DNA from: Bacillus altitudinis 41KF2b
GTDB lineage: Bacteria > Bacillota > Bacilli > Bacillales > Bacillaceae
Reading direction: 5' to 3'
Assembly: GCF_000691145.1 (NCBI RefSeq)
Contig: NZ_ASJC01000009.1
Coordinates: 1 to 64,000 of the forward strand
Length of the DNA stretch: 64,000 nucleotides
Notes under the pieces: model-generated
Database searches by the model: none
Seen by the model: the letters and a program-made list of their open reading frames with translations, nothing else
Told to the model about the DNA's origin: nothing
Position numbers and translations under genes: made by a program
In this document: positions 18,337 through 26,902 of the stretch, in pieces
How the letters are laid out: every line of letters begins with the position of its first letter
How positions within the stretch are numbered: position 1 is the first letter of the stretch

Positions 18337-19386
18337 ATGAAAAAATCAACATGGTGGATCATCACAGTGATTGGAGTCGCAGTGATTGCGGCCGTCATCT
18401 TCTTCATGATGAAGCCGGGGCAAGAGGCAAAACAGGCAGGAAAAGTGAAAACAAATCAAGATGCAAAAGACGAATTGCTTGTTTCATTTACGGATCAAAA
18501 GTTAAACAATACTTATTACTTGCATGACAAGGCGCTTCATACAGAGAAACTGACAGCATATCCTTCAATTGCTTATGATCAGGCGAAACAGCTTTTATAC
18601 TACACGTATACAGATGAAGACACACAAAAAGTAAGTATACGGGAATTGAATGTGAAAACGGATAAAGAAAAAACGCTCTTTACAAGTGACGATTCAATCG
18701 ACAGTATGAGACTTTCTGGTGACGGAAAACAGTTATATTTAAGGTATAACAAGGATTCAGGTGAGCAATTTTATGTAGCGTCTTTTGATTTGAAAACACA
18801 GAAAGTGAAAGTGTTATATCCAGAAAAAAGTGATGATGATACGGTGAGTTCTTTTGCTTATGATCCAGCATCAAATCTGTTGGCCATTCAGCATTATTCG
18901 TTAAAAGAGGATTATAAAAAGACGGATGAGGCAAATGAAAAAGGAATGGATCCTGAACCAACGACCATGAAGATTACCCTACAAACAGGTGAGAAGGGAA
19001 AGCGAATTGCACGTATTTCTCAAACCATCAATGATATTTCTTTTTCACCAGATCATAAAAAACTCATTTATACAGAAGTGAAGGTTCGAAATGAAAAAGA
19101 AGTATCATCTATTAAGGTGATGGATGTAGATACAGGAAAAACGAAGACACTTGTTAAAAACAGTCAGGATGTACGTATTTTAAGTGCTGCCCAGCCGCAA
19201 TTTTCTGCGGATGGTACATCTGTTTATTTCTTAGGTGTTGCAAAGAACGCAAAGGAATTAAAGGATGACACAGGACGAAAGGCGAAGGTCAGAACCATTT
19301 TTGAATATGATATTAAGAAGAAAACAGTAGAAACCGCTTGGGAGAAAGCAGGCGGGATTGTTAACAATTTCACTGTCAATCGGTAA
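18337..19386 (+). CDS. Membrane-anchored TolB-like beta-propeller protein
   Basis: The 349-residue protein has an N-terminal membrane anchor (WWIITVIGVAVIAAVIFFMM) and then repeated blades with TolB/WD40-like patterns, for example ISFSPDHKKLIYTEV and QPQFSADGTSVYFLG. This places the propeller outside the cell. No enzyme motif is visible. B. subtilis counterpart and role unknown to me. It lies behind the small secreted gene but has a terminator on each side. Confidence 0.72.
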   Translation: MKKSTWWIITVIGVAVIAAVIFFMMKPGQEAKQAGKVKTNQDAKDELLVSFTDQKLNNTYYLHDKALHTEKLTAYPSIAYDQAKQLLYYTYTDEDTQKVSIRELNVKTDKEKTLFTSDDSIDSMRLSGDGKQLYLRYNKDSGEQFYVASFDLKTQKVKVLYPEKSDDDTVSSFAYDPASNLLAIQHYSLKEDYKKTDEANEKGMDPEPTTMKITLQTGEKGKRIARISQTINDISFSPDHKKLIYTEVKVRNEKEVSSIKVMDVDTGKTKTLVKNSQDVRILSAAQPQFSADGTSVYFLGVAKNAKELKDDTGRKAKVRTIFEYDIKKKTVETAWEKAGGIVNNFTVNR

Positions 19387-19394
19387 AAGGTGCG

Positions 19395-19428
19395 CGTTCA
19401 GTTATTTCATATAACTGGACGTTTTTTT
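19395..19428 (+). terminator. Terminator of the TolB-like gene
   Basis: CGTTCAGTTAT and ATAACTGGACG form an 11-bp stem with one wobble, followed by seven T. Confidence 0.9.
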
Positions 19429-19563
19429 ATTTTGTCATGGGATGTGTTGGTGAAAAATGCGGATTTGTGAAATCAACATCACTTTTTAAGCAAGGAAATG
19501 AGTGGTATTTTGATATTTTGCTACTGTGACAGAATCAGCGTAAGAGAGTAAAGTAAGTGGAAA

Positions 19564-19597
19564 TAAAAAAACGAGAGGACAGAAGACTTCTCGTTTT
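19564..19597 (-). terminator. Terminator of the CMD-family gene
   Basis: AACGAGA and TCTCGTT form the stem; seven T follow on the minus strand. Confidence 0.75.
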
Positions 19598-19600
19598 CTC

Positions 19601-19975
19601 TTATTTATTGTTTTCATCTAGTAAGTTTTGAAAAATAAACAAGGCATTAATGGAATGAGGGAATCCCGCAACCTTTGTACAGTGCTTAATGATCTCCATA
19701 ATCTCTATAACAGAGAGCCCGATATGTAATGCTTGTACAAAATGAGCTTTTAACTCTTCATCACAATCACCTTTTGCAATGAGAGCCGATAATGTGCTGA
19801 TGGCCTTCTGTTTTTCATCTAATATGAAGTGATTGAATTCTTTTTGTTCACCGAGTTCAATTGTTAGTTGTTCAATGTTTGATCGAATGCTCTCGTTTTC
19901 ATGAATTGAAAGCTTCTCCCTGTTACCTGCCACTGTTTCTTGCTTGACCTGGCAAGTCTCTTTTTCTTCATTCAA
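19601..19975 (-). CDS. Carboxymuconolactone decarboxylase-like (AhpD-fold) protein
   Basis: The C-terminal half of this 124-residue protein (FVQALHIGLSVIEIMEIIKH, then GFPHSINAL) matches the helical core of the CMD family. The CxxC pair of peroxide-reducing AhpD proteins is absent, so it is closer to the gamma-carboxymuconolactone decarboxylase side or non-catalytic. The first 45 residues are charged and family-foreign. GGAGGAG lies 10 nt before the ATG. It is a single-gene unit. Confidence 0.72.
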   Translation of the reverse strand: MNEEKETCQVKQETVAGNREKLSIHENESIRSNIEQLTIELGEQKEFNHFILDEKQKAISTLSALIAKGDCDEELKAHFVQALHIGLSVIEIMEIIKHCTKVAGFPHSINALFIFQNLLDENNK

Positions 19976-20166
19976 ATTGAACTCCTCCGTTTTTTATGAC
20001 GATTTTCTATTTGTTTGTGCATGGTTTCTTAAGTGCCTTTTGATAGAGGTAATGGGTATATAGTAGTATTATCGGTTTACTTCGTCAACTTTTTAAGTGT
20101 GGAATGTTCAAATAAATGCCATTCATGTGATACATTGTTCGTTTTTTCTCATGGAGATTGAAAAGA

Positions 20167-20205
20167 AAATAGAGGGCTAATAAATAAAAGCTGTTAGCCC
20201 TTTTT
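20167..20205. terminator. Terminator downstream of cotA
   Basis: AGGGCTAA (20173-20180) and TTAGCCCT (20194-20201) form the stem. Cleaner T-tract is on the plus side, but CTATTTTCTTTT follows on the minus side. Confidence 0.65.
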
Positions 20206-20243
20206 CATATTACGCAATTAACAGAGAGGAGGTTTCATATTTA

Positions 20244-21773
20244 CTAAATGATATCCATCGGCCGCATCATGTCATAATCCTCGTGTTCTAAAATGTGACA
20301 ATGCCACACATATCGTCCGCTATATGGGACAAACCGAGCGATGATGCGAATGACTTCACCGGCATGCGCCTGAATTGTATCCTTGTAGCCTTGTTCATGC
20401 AAAGGAGGCGCTTCATTTGGTCCCGTGTACACGATTTCACCTGTCGATTGATAGATGTCTGTATCGAATGGTCTTCTATCAATCACTCGAAATTGAACAA
20501 GATGTAAATGAATAGGGTGTGTACCTCTTGTTGGATTGACGATGTTCCACACCTCTACACTGCCAAGTCGAGGATTTTCTGTGACAGGATCATTCCAAAA
20601 CTGGTTATCTAGTAATAAAATCGGGCGCCCATATTTATCTTGTGTGCCAGTAAGGGTCAGCGTTCGCTCGTTATCAGCTCGGCTCGGCCGGAGCGGTGGC
20701 AGTGGTTTGAAGATCGGACGTAATGTTTTAGCTGCTCTTCCTTTGAGCGGACGAGTGACTTTAAATTGCATAATGTTCGCATCTGTTTCTGGATTGACTT
20801 CCTGACCGCAGCCTGCCGTATTTTTTAAAACAATCGTTTTGTTTTCGTAAGCTGAGAAGTCGATGATGACATCAAAACGTTCAGCAGGTGCAATGCTAAA
20901 AGATTGGTGATGAACAGGTCTTGGCAAAAAGCCGCCATCAGATCCAATTTGTAAGATTGTGGCGTCGTTATCTAGATGAAGCTCGTAAGTTCTTGTATTG
21001 GACGCGTTTAAGATACGAAAACGATATTTTCGCGGCTCTACTTCTAAATATGGCCATACTTTTCCATTGACTAAAATCGTTTCCCCGCAAAAAAATGGCA
21101 CGATGGAGGGATCTGGAAGGTCACTATCTTCTGGTGTGTTATTTGGTCTACTTGGGTAAAACAGTGCGCCATCCTCCTGAAACGTCCGGTCCATGATCAT
21201 TAAAGGGATATCATATTCATCTTTTGGTAATTCGAGCGATTTTTCAAATGCATCTGAGATCAAATAAAAGCCAGCTAATCCGGCGTATACATTTAATCGT
21301 GTCAATGCCATGGCATGATCGTGATACCACAATGTGCATGCTTGCTGGTGATTAGGGTATTCGTAAACCTCTCGTTCAAAGAAGGGGCCGGTCGCTTCAA
21401 AGTCTCGCGAAAACCAAGCCTCTGGATAACCATCGCTGCTTGCAGGTGTCACGCCCCCATGCAAGTGAACGACTGTTTTGACTTCGGGTTCATCATGGTG
21501 TCCAGCGTGAATGGTATGATCGACAGGCAGGAAGTGTTTCAGCGGCAATTTGTTCATCCATTTCACTTTGACCTTTTCATTTCGATTCGCTTTAATGGTT
21601 GGACCAGGCAAACTGCCATTATAGGTCCATAGCTTGGTTGGGGGCAGATCTCTATGAACTTTTAGGAACACCTCCTCCATAGCGATTTCATAATACGTTT
21701 GTTTTGGGTTTTTTTTGACGGGCTCTGCGACTTCTGGAATTGGCAGCTCGTCAACAAACTTTTCTAGGTTCAT
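20244..21773 (-). CDS. cotA: Spore coat laccase / bilirubin oxidase CotA
   Basis: CotA is a multicopper oxidase of the outer spore coat that oxidises phenolics and bilirubin with reduction of O2 to water and makes brown spore pigment. All copper motifs are present: HLHGG (103-107), WYHDHAM (149-155), HPIHLH near 419, and HCHILEH (491-497) with the axial Met502. The 509-residue length and N-terminus MNLEKFVDELPIPE are typical of B. pumilus-group CotA. In B. subtilis it is made in the mother cell under SigK; I could not identify that promoter with confidence here. GTGAGGATT precedes the ATG. Confidence 0.97.
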   Translation of the reverse strand: MNLEKFVDELPIPEVAEPVKKNPKQTYYEIAMEEVFLKVHRDLPPTKLWTYNGSLPGPTIKANRNEKVKVKWMNKLPLKHFLPVDHTIHAGHHDEPEVKTVVHLHGGVTPASSDGYPEAWFSRDFEATGPFFEREVYEYPNHQQACTLWYHDHAMALTRLNVYAGLAGFYLISDAFEKSLELPKDEYDIPLMIMDRTFQEDGALFYPSRPNNTPEDSDLPDPSIVPFFCGETILVNGKVWPYLEVEPRKYRFRILNASNTRTYELHLDNDATILQIGSDGGFLPRPVHHQSFSIAPAERFDVIIDFSAYENKTIVLKNTAGCGQEVNPETDANIMQFKVTRPLKGRAAKTLRPIFKPLPPLRPSRADNERTLTLTGTQDKYGRPILLLDNQFWNDPVTENPRLGSVEVWNIVNPTRGTHPIHLHLVQFRVIDRRPFDTDIYQSTGEIVYTGPNEAPPLHEQGYKDTIQAHAGEVIRIIARFVPYSGRYVWHCHILEHEDYDMMRPMDII

Positions 21774-21843
21774 GTTGACTAATCCTCACTTAAAATCAAT
21801 TTGATACATTATAAGTGCGGACATCCAAATAGGTGAATAAAAT

Positions 21844-21866
21844 AAAAAAACCCGCTTTTCAGCGGG
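21844..21866 (-). terminator. Terminator of gabP
   Basis: CCCGCT and AGCGGG form the stem; on the minus strand seven T follow. Confidence 0.85.
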
Positions 21867-21870
21867 AGAA

Positions 21871-23259
21871 TTAAGGGTGTTTATTTTCAAGCGCTGCACT
21901 TGCAGGCACTTTTTTGTTCGGTTTAAAGATGAAGTAGGCGGCTAGTACACTGATGGTAATGATGCTTGTCAGTATGAGCTGAGGTCTCATTGATTCGATA
22001 AACAGCATAGAGGCCAAGATGGCGCAGATGACCAAAATGGTAAAGTACGTAAGGTATGGGAACAGCCACATTTTGATTTTGAGTTGTTCTGGATTTTCTT
22101 TTTCAATTTTACGACGCATTCTTAATTGTGAAACGGCAATGACCAAGTAGACAAGAAGTGCAATGGCACCAGAGGCATTGACTAGAAATAGAAAGATGGT
22201 TTCAGGGTAAAAGTAGTTCATCATGACGGCAATATAGGAAAAGAAGGTACCTGCGACTGTCGCTGCTACAGGGACACCGCGTTTGCTGATTTTCATAAAA
22301 CGTTTTGGTGCTTCGCCTCTTTCAGCTAATGAATAAAGCATTCTGGACGTTGTGTATAGGCCGGAGTTTAAACAAGAAAGAACGGCTGTTAAAACAATGA
22401 CGTTCATGACTTGAGCGGCTGATGGGACACCGATGTATTCTAATACTGCTACGAACGGGCTTGTTAAAATATTCGCTGAATTCCATGGGAGTAACGTGAC
22501 AACGACGGCGATCGACCCGACGTAGAACACAATAATACGCCATACAACTGAACGGGTAGCTGTTGTCACAGATTTGACAGGGTCTGCTGATTCACCTGCG
22601 GCAATTGCCACAATCTCGGTTCCCATGAATGAAAAGATGACAACGACAATCCCGAGGAGCACAGAGCCGAACCCGTTTGGAAGGAAACCGCCATTCCCCG
22701 TTAAATTGGCAAGACCTGCAGTATGATGACCGCCAAAACCAAAGATAAATGCAAAACCAATGAGTAGGAATAGAATAATGCTGACGACTTTAATCAATGA
22801 AAACCAATATTCAAATTCGCCAAAAGATTTAACAGAAAAGATATTTGTCAAAGTTAAGAGGATTGTGAGGATAAGACTTGTGAGCCAAACAGGTGCATCT
22901 CCATACCAATATTGAATAATGGCAGCACCGGCAATGGCTTCAATGGCGATGACGATGACCCAGAAGAACCAGTAAAGCCAGCCGATTGTAAAGCCAGCCC
23001 ACGGGCCGATGGCGTCGCTCGCATATTGTGAGAAAGAGCCGCTTGTCGGATAGGCACATGCCATTTCTCCAAGCATTCTCATAATAAAGATGACCAGAAG
23101 TCCGGCAAATGAATAGGAAAGAATCGATCCAGGCCCTGCCGAATGAATGACGGCACCACTACCAACAAATAGCCCTGCCCCAATGACCCCGGCAATGGAG
23201 ATCATTGAAATATGTCTTGTCTTAAGGTTTTTTTGAAGACCGTTTGTCATGTTGGACAT
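21871..23259 (-). CDS. gabP: 4-aminobutyrate permease GabP
   Basis: A 12-span amino acid permease of the APC family that imports GABA by proton symport. The conserved first helix SIAGVIGAGLFVGSG, the GEMACAYPTSGSFSQYA segment and LNSGLYTTSRMLYSLAERGEAP loop are nearly those of B. subtilis GabP. The start is set at ATG 23259, six nt after GGAGGT; an in-frame ATG at 23277 would lie before that site. It gives 462 residues. The gene sits between cotA and the CDF exporter as in B. subtilis. Confidence 0.93.
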   Translation of the reverse strand: MSNMTNGLQKNLKTRHISMISIAGVIGAGLFVGSGAVIHSAGPGSILSYSFAGLLVIFIMRMLGEMACAYPTSGSFSQYASDAIGPWAGFTIGWLYWFFWVIVIAIEAIAGAAIIQYWYGDAPVWLTSLILTILLTLTNIFSVKSFGEFEYWFSLIKVVSIILFLLIGFAFIFGFGGHHTAGLANLTGNGGFLPNGFGSVLLGIVVVIFSFMGTEIVAIAAGESADPVKSVTTATRSVVWRIIVFYVGSIAVVVTLLPWNSANILTSPFVAVLEYIGVPSAAQVMNVIVLTAVLSCLNSGLYTTSRMLYSLAERGEAPKRFMKISKRGVPVAATVAGTFFSYIAVMMNYFYPETIFLFLVNASGAIALLVYLVIAVSQLRMRRKIEKENPEQLKIKMWLFPYLTYFTILVICAILASMLFIESMRPQLILTSIITISVLAAYFIFKPNKKVPASAALENKHP

Positions 23260-23741
23260 TTCTTTACCTCCAAACATTTCTCTTTTATTCGAGAGTTTGT
23301 TTTTAGAATATTTTAAATTTTATCATACTGAATTGTCATTCAGCATTGGACAGGTTATCAAACTGACATTTCAAACCTCTTAACATGATGTTAAAAAGTA
23401 TAAAGGATTTGAGAGATTATGTTCCCTCATTTTCCTCTGCCCATTCTTAAAAATAGCATAAGAAGGAAGAAAGAAAAGTTGTGTTTTAAAATAAAACTAT
23501 TCTGACAATTGTATGGTAGAGTGATTTTGTTCTTTTTCATTTTTCGGGGTGGTTTTGAAAAACGTTGATGGGAGTAGGTCTTGAGGTCAATTGACCTTAT
23601 AAAAATAAGTTTGCTTAGGTCAACACATTTCTATGTATCCTATTTTGCTGATTCAAGCGAATCATGTTGCTGTAGACCCACACGGGCTTGGCTTTGTAAG
23701 ATAAATATAGAAAAGTAATGTGTGAGGAGGCGCTGTTCGGT
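23260..23741. promoter_or_regulatory. Divergent gabP / mneS control region with inverted repeats
   Basis: This long gap holds no supported gene. It contains a perfect 14-bp palindrome AGGTCAATTGACCT (23584-23597), a further half-site AGGTCAAC at 23617, the inverted repeat TGATTC-n4-GAATCA (23649-23664), and TTTGCTTAGGTCAAC (23610-23624), which loosely resembles an MntR box. These could be operators for the metal exporter or the permease; no assignment is proven. Confidence 0.4.
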
Positions 23742-24641
23742 ATGGAGCGCTACAACGAATTAAGACAAGGTGAAACAGGTGCTTGGGTCAGCATTATAGC
23801 CTATGTGATCTTATCTGCTGTCAAACTGATCATTGGGTATGTGTTTCATTCAGAAGCCCTTTCCGCAGATGGCTTGAATAATACGACAGATATCATTGCT
23901 TCGCTTGCCGTATTAATTGGGCTGCGTATTTCTCAGAAGCCACCTGATGAGGATCATCCATACGGTCATTTTAGAGCTGAAAATATTGCGTCACTTGTGG
24001 CTTCCTTTATTATGATGCTTGTCGGGCTTCAGGTTTTGCTGAGTGCAGGCCAGTCGCTTTTCTCATCAGAGCATCAAACGCCTGATATGATTGCAGCTTG
24101 GACGGCAGCAGGAAGTGCTGTTGTGATGTATGGCGTGTATATGTATAACCGTAAACTGTCTAAACGAATTAATAGCCAGGCGCTATATGCGGCAGCGGCT
24201 GATAATAAATCAGATGCTTATGTGAGTATCGGGACGTTTGTCGGAATTATCGCCTCTCAATTTCAGCTGGCGTGGGTTGATACGCTTGCTGCGTTTGTGA
24301 TTGGCTTAATTATCTGTAAAACGGCGTGGGAGATTTTCAGAGATGCGTCTCATTCGTTAACGGACGGTTTTCATATAAAAGATATGTCTAAATATAAAGA
24401 GACGATTGAAGCGACACCAGGAGTGGGCGATTTGAAAGACATTAAAGCTCGTTATCTTGGAAGCACCGTCCATGTGGATGTGGTCGTTGAAGTAGAACCG
24501 CATTTAAACATCGCAGAAAGCCATGATATTGCAGATGAAATTGAACGCAGAATGAAGCAGGAACATGATATTCTACACTCTCATGTTCATATGGAACCAG
24601 CAAGTGAACCTAAAGAGGAGCAGAAGTCTTTTCCATCGTGA
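23742..24641 (+). CDS. mneS: Cation diffusion facilitator, manganese exporter MneS (YeaB)
   Basis: A CDF-family metal/proton antiporter with six membrane spans and a cytoplasmic C-terminal domain. Transport-site motifs are SADGLNNTTD (helix 2) and ADNKSDAYVS (helix 5), each with the NxxxD pattern of manganese-type members rather than the HxxxD of zinc exporters. B. subtilis YeaB is the manganese exporter MneS. I chose ATG 23742 (299 residues) because GAGGAGG lies 11 nt upstream and it matches the B. subtilis N-terminus; the frame is open back to ATG 23718. Confidence 0.9.
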   Translation: MERYNELRQGETGAWVSIIAYVILSAVKLIIGYVFHSEALSADGLNNTTDIIASLAVLIGLRISQKPPDEDHPYGHFRAENIASLVASFIMMLVGLQVLLSAGQSLFSSEHQTPDMIAAWTAAGSAVVMYGVYMYNRKLSKRINSQALYAAAADNKSDAYVSIGTFVGIIASQFQLAWVDTLAAFVIGLIICKTAWEIFRDASHSLTDGFHIKDMSKYKETIEATPGVGDLKDIKARYLGSTVHVDVVVEVEPHLNIAESHDIADEIERRMKQEHDILHSHVHMEPASEPKEEQKSFPS

Positions 24642-24656
24642 GAAGGCTTCTTTTTT
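24622..24656 (+). terminator. Terminator of mneS, overlapping its stop
   Basis: AGAAGTCTTTTC and GAGAAGGCTTCT form a 12-bp stem with wobble pairs, followed by six T. The 5' arm lies in the last codons of the gene. Confidence 0.75.
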
Positions 24657-24743
24657 CTACGTGTTGATGTTTCATGCAAATGCGTGTTGTATGGTAAAGT
24701 TAGACTATATGAAAATTGACGGAAACGTGATAGGAGGATCAGG

Positions 24744-25706
24744 ATGGCATTTGATGAACCGATGCATTCAGATTTACAAAAAATCGTAGATAACATCAAT
24801 AAAGTGATGGTGGGGAAAAAAGATATTGCGATATTAAGCCTTGTTGCGATTTTGGCGAAGGGGCATGTGTTATTAGAGGATGTGCCTGGCGTTGGGAAGA
24901 CCATGATGGTTCGTGCTCTGGCAAAATCCATTGGCTGTGAGTTTAAGCGAATCCAATTTACGCCTGACCTTTTGCCTTCAGATGTAACAGGTGTGTCGAT
25001 TTATAATAAAAAGACAAACGAGTTTGAATTTAGACAAGGACCGATTATGGGGCAGATTATTTTGGCTGATGAAATCAACCGAACCTCTCCTAAAACACAA
25101 TCAGCCCTTCTTGAAGCGATGGAAGAAGGCAGTGTCACAGTGGACGGAGAAACGATGCCGCTGGCAGATCCTTTCTTTGTGATGGCTACGCAAAATCCAG
25201 TGGAGTATGAGGGAACCTATCCACTTCCAGAAGCGCAAATGGACCGCTTCTTATTTAAGCTACAGATGGGGTATCCAACCATGCTGGAGGAGCTTGAGGT
25301 GCTGAATTTGCAGGAGAAACAATCGCCAATTGACACGCTTCAGGCAGTCATGACAAAAGATCATATCCATGCTTTACAGCAAGCGGTTCAGACCGTACAT
25401 GTGGATGCATCGATTAAAGAATATATTGTCGAAATCGCCCAAGCGACGCGAAATCATCCGTCTGTCTATTTAGGCGTGAGCCCAAGGGGTTCAATTGCAT
25501 TGATGAAAGCGGCTCAGGCGTATGCGCTGTTGAACAGGCGGGATTATGTGATTCCTGATGATGTACAGTATTTGGCGCCTTACACATTGCCGCATCGCAT
25601 GATTTTGACATCAGAAGCAACGTATGAAGGGAAGAAGGCGGAGACACTGTTGCGACAGATGATTGAGCATATTGGCGTACCAGTTCAAAAGTCGATGACT
25701 CAATGA
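24744..25706 (+). CDS. yeaC: MoxR-family AAA+ ATPase (YeaC)
   Basis: A 320-residue AAA+ protein. Walker A is PGVGKT (about 48-53), Walker B is ILADEINR and the sensor-1 motif is MATQNPVEYEGTYPLPEAQMDRF, all diagnostic of MoxR proteins. These ATPases usually work as chaperones with a DUF58 protein, which follows directly. AGGAGG precedes the ATG. It is the first gene of the yeaC-yeaD-yebA unit. Confidence 0.93.
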   Translation: MAFDEPMHSDLQKIVDNINKVMVGKKDIAILSLVAILAKGHVLLEDVPGVGKTMMVRALAKSIGCEFKRIQFTPDLLPSDVTGVSIYNKKTNEFEFRQGPIMGQIILADEINRTSPKTQSALLEAMEEGSVTVDGETMPLADPFFVMATQNPVEYEGTYPLPEAQMDRFLFKLQMGYPTMLEELEVLNLQEKQSPIDTLQAVMTKDHIHALQQAVQTVHVDASIKEYIVEIAQATRNHPSVYLGVSPRGSIALMKAAQAYALLNRRDYVIPDDVQYLAPYTLPHRMILTSEATYEGKKAETLLRQMIEHIGVPVQKSMTQ

Positions 25707-26893
25707 AGTCACGTGACCGTTTCGCTTTTTCACTATGGTTACGGGTGTTTATGCTCTTTCTCCTCACGGCAGCAGCCTTTTGCTATGCCATGTTTCAGGG
25801 CGGCTTTGTGAGCTGGTTCCTTTTTTATGCATTTTCACCATATGCTTTGTATGCTTTGCTGTTTGCCCTTGTTCCACTTCGTGCAACAGCCAAAAGGACA
25901 TTACAGCATACCCGGTTAAAGGCAGGGGAAGTGCTGTCTGTTGACCTTGAAATCAAGCGGACGAATTTATTTCCGTACGTGTACGCCATACTTGAGGATG
26001 AACCGCCGGATACCTTCCATTTACAGGAACAGATTGAAATGAAGCGAATGATCTTTCCATGGTTTCGGAAAACGTGGCGATTTTCGTATCAATTCAATGA
26101 CATCATGCGGGGAGAGCATCAATTGACGGCGATTAGAATCAAAACGGGTGATATGTTTGGGTTTGTTGAAAAAGAAGTGATTCTTCCACTAGAGAAAAAA
26201 TTGCTTGTGTATCCGAAAATGTTGGATATTCCGGTTGAATCTGCTGCATCGGTGAATGAAAATGGAGGCAAAGCGGTGCACTCTTGGTTAAATGAACCGA
26301 CAAATGTGACGACAGGTGTGCGTGAATACAAGCAAGGAGACCGTTTCGCTTGGGTGGACTGGAAGACAACAGCTAGAAGAGGTCAGCTTATGACGAAAGA
26401 GTTTGAACAGAATCAGACAAAAGATCTTGTAGTGTTTGCTGATTTTACAGATGAAGCCGCTTTTGAAACGATTGTGTCTATGGCCGCATCGGTTTTGCAA
26501 ACGGCTGTGAAAAAAGGGGTGCCGGTAGGCCTTGTCCCGCTTGGCGATCAGCACTTATTTCGAGTGGATCAAGGAGAGTGGCACTTACATGACATGCTCT
26601 ACTATTTAACAAAGGTGCAGTATCTGCCTTCTCGTGCACCTGATTATCAATCATTAACAGCGAGTGAGCACCAGCAGACTGGAAAGTATGTGGTGACAGG
26701 TCATCTGCAAGAAGAGCTTGCTGCCATTTTACTTGGGAATCGAAACAGAAAGAACATCACCGTTCTTTTAGTGAAGAGAGCCGTTGATCGATTGACGGCA
26801 AAAGAAAAACAGCTTGTGGACCGGCTTAAAGCTTCTGGGATACACACGACCCTTTTATTTGAGGACCGGCTGCATGAAAGAACTGTGAGGTGA
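25703..26893 (+). CDS. yeaD: DUF58 membrane protein (YeaD)
   Basis: A 396-residue protein with two N-terminal membrane spans (about residues 11-52) and a cytoplasmic DUF58 domain. The diagnostic motif GVREYKQGDRFAWVDWKTTARRG lies around residues 202-224, followed by a von Willebrand A-like part. DUF58 proteins are clients or partners of MoxR ATPases. Its ATG overlaps the yeaC stop by 4 nt. Function in Bacillus unknown. Confidence 0.9.
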   Translation: MKSRDRFAFSLWLRVFMLFLLTAAAFCYAMFQGGFVSWFLFYAFSPYALYALLFALVPLRATAKRTLQHTRLKAGEVLSVDLEIKRTNLFPYVYAILEDEPPDTFHLQEQIEMKRMIFPWFRKTWRFSYQFNDIMRGEHQLTAIRIKTGDMFGFVEKEVILPLEKKLLVYPKMLDIPVESAASVNENGGKAVHSWLNEPTNVTTGVREYKQGDRFAWVDWKTTARRGQLMTKEFEQNQTKDLVVFADFTDEAAFETIVSMAASVLQTAVKKGVPVGLVPLGDQHLFRVDQGEWHLHDMLYYLTKVQYLPSRAPDYQSLTASEHQQTGKYVVTGHLQEELAAILLGNRNRKNITVLLVKRAVDRLTAKEKQLVDRLKASGIHTTLLFEDRLHERTVR

Positions 26894-26902
26894 CAAACAT
26901 TT

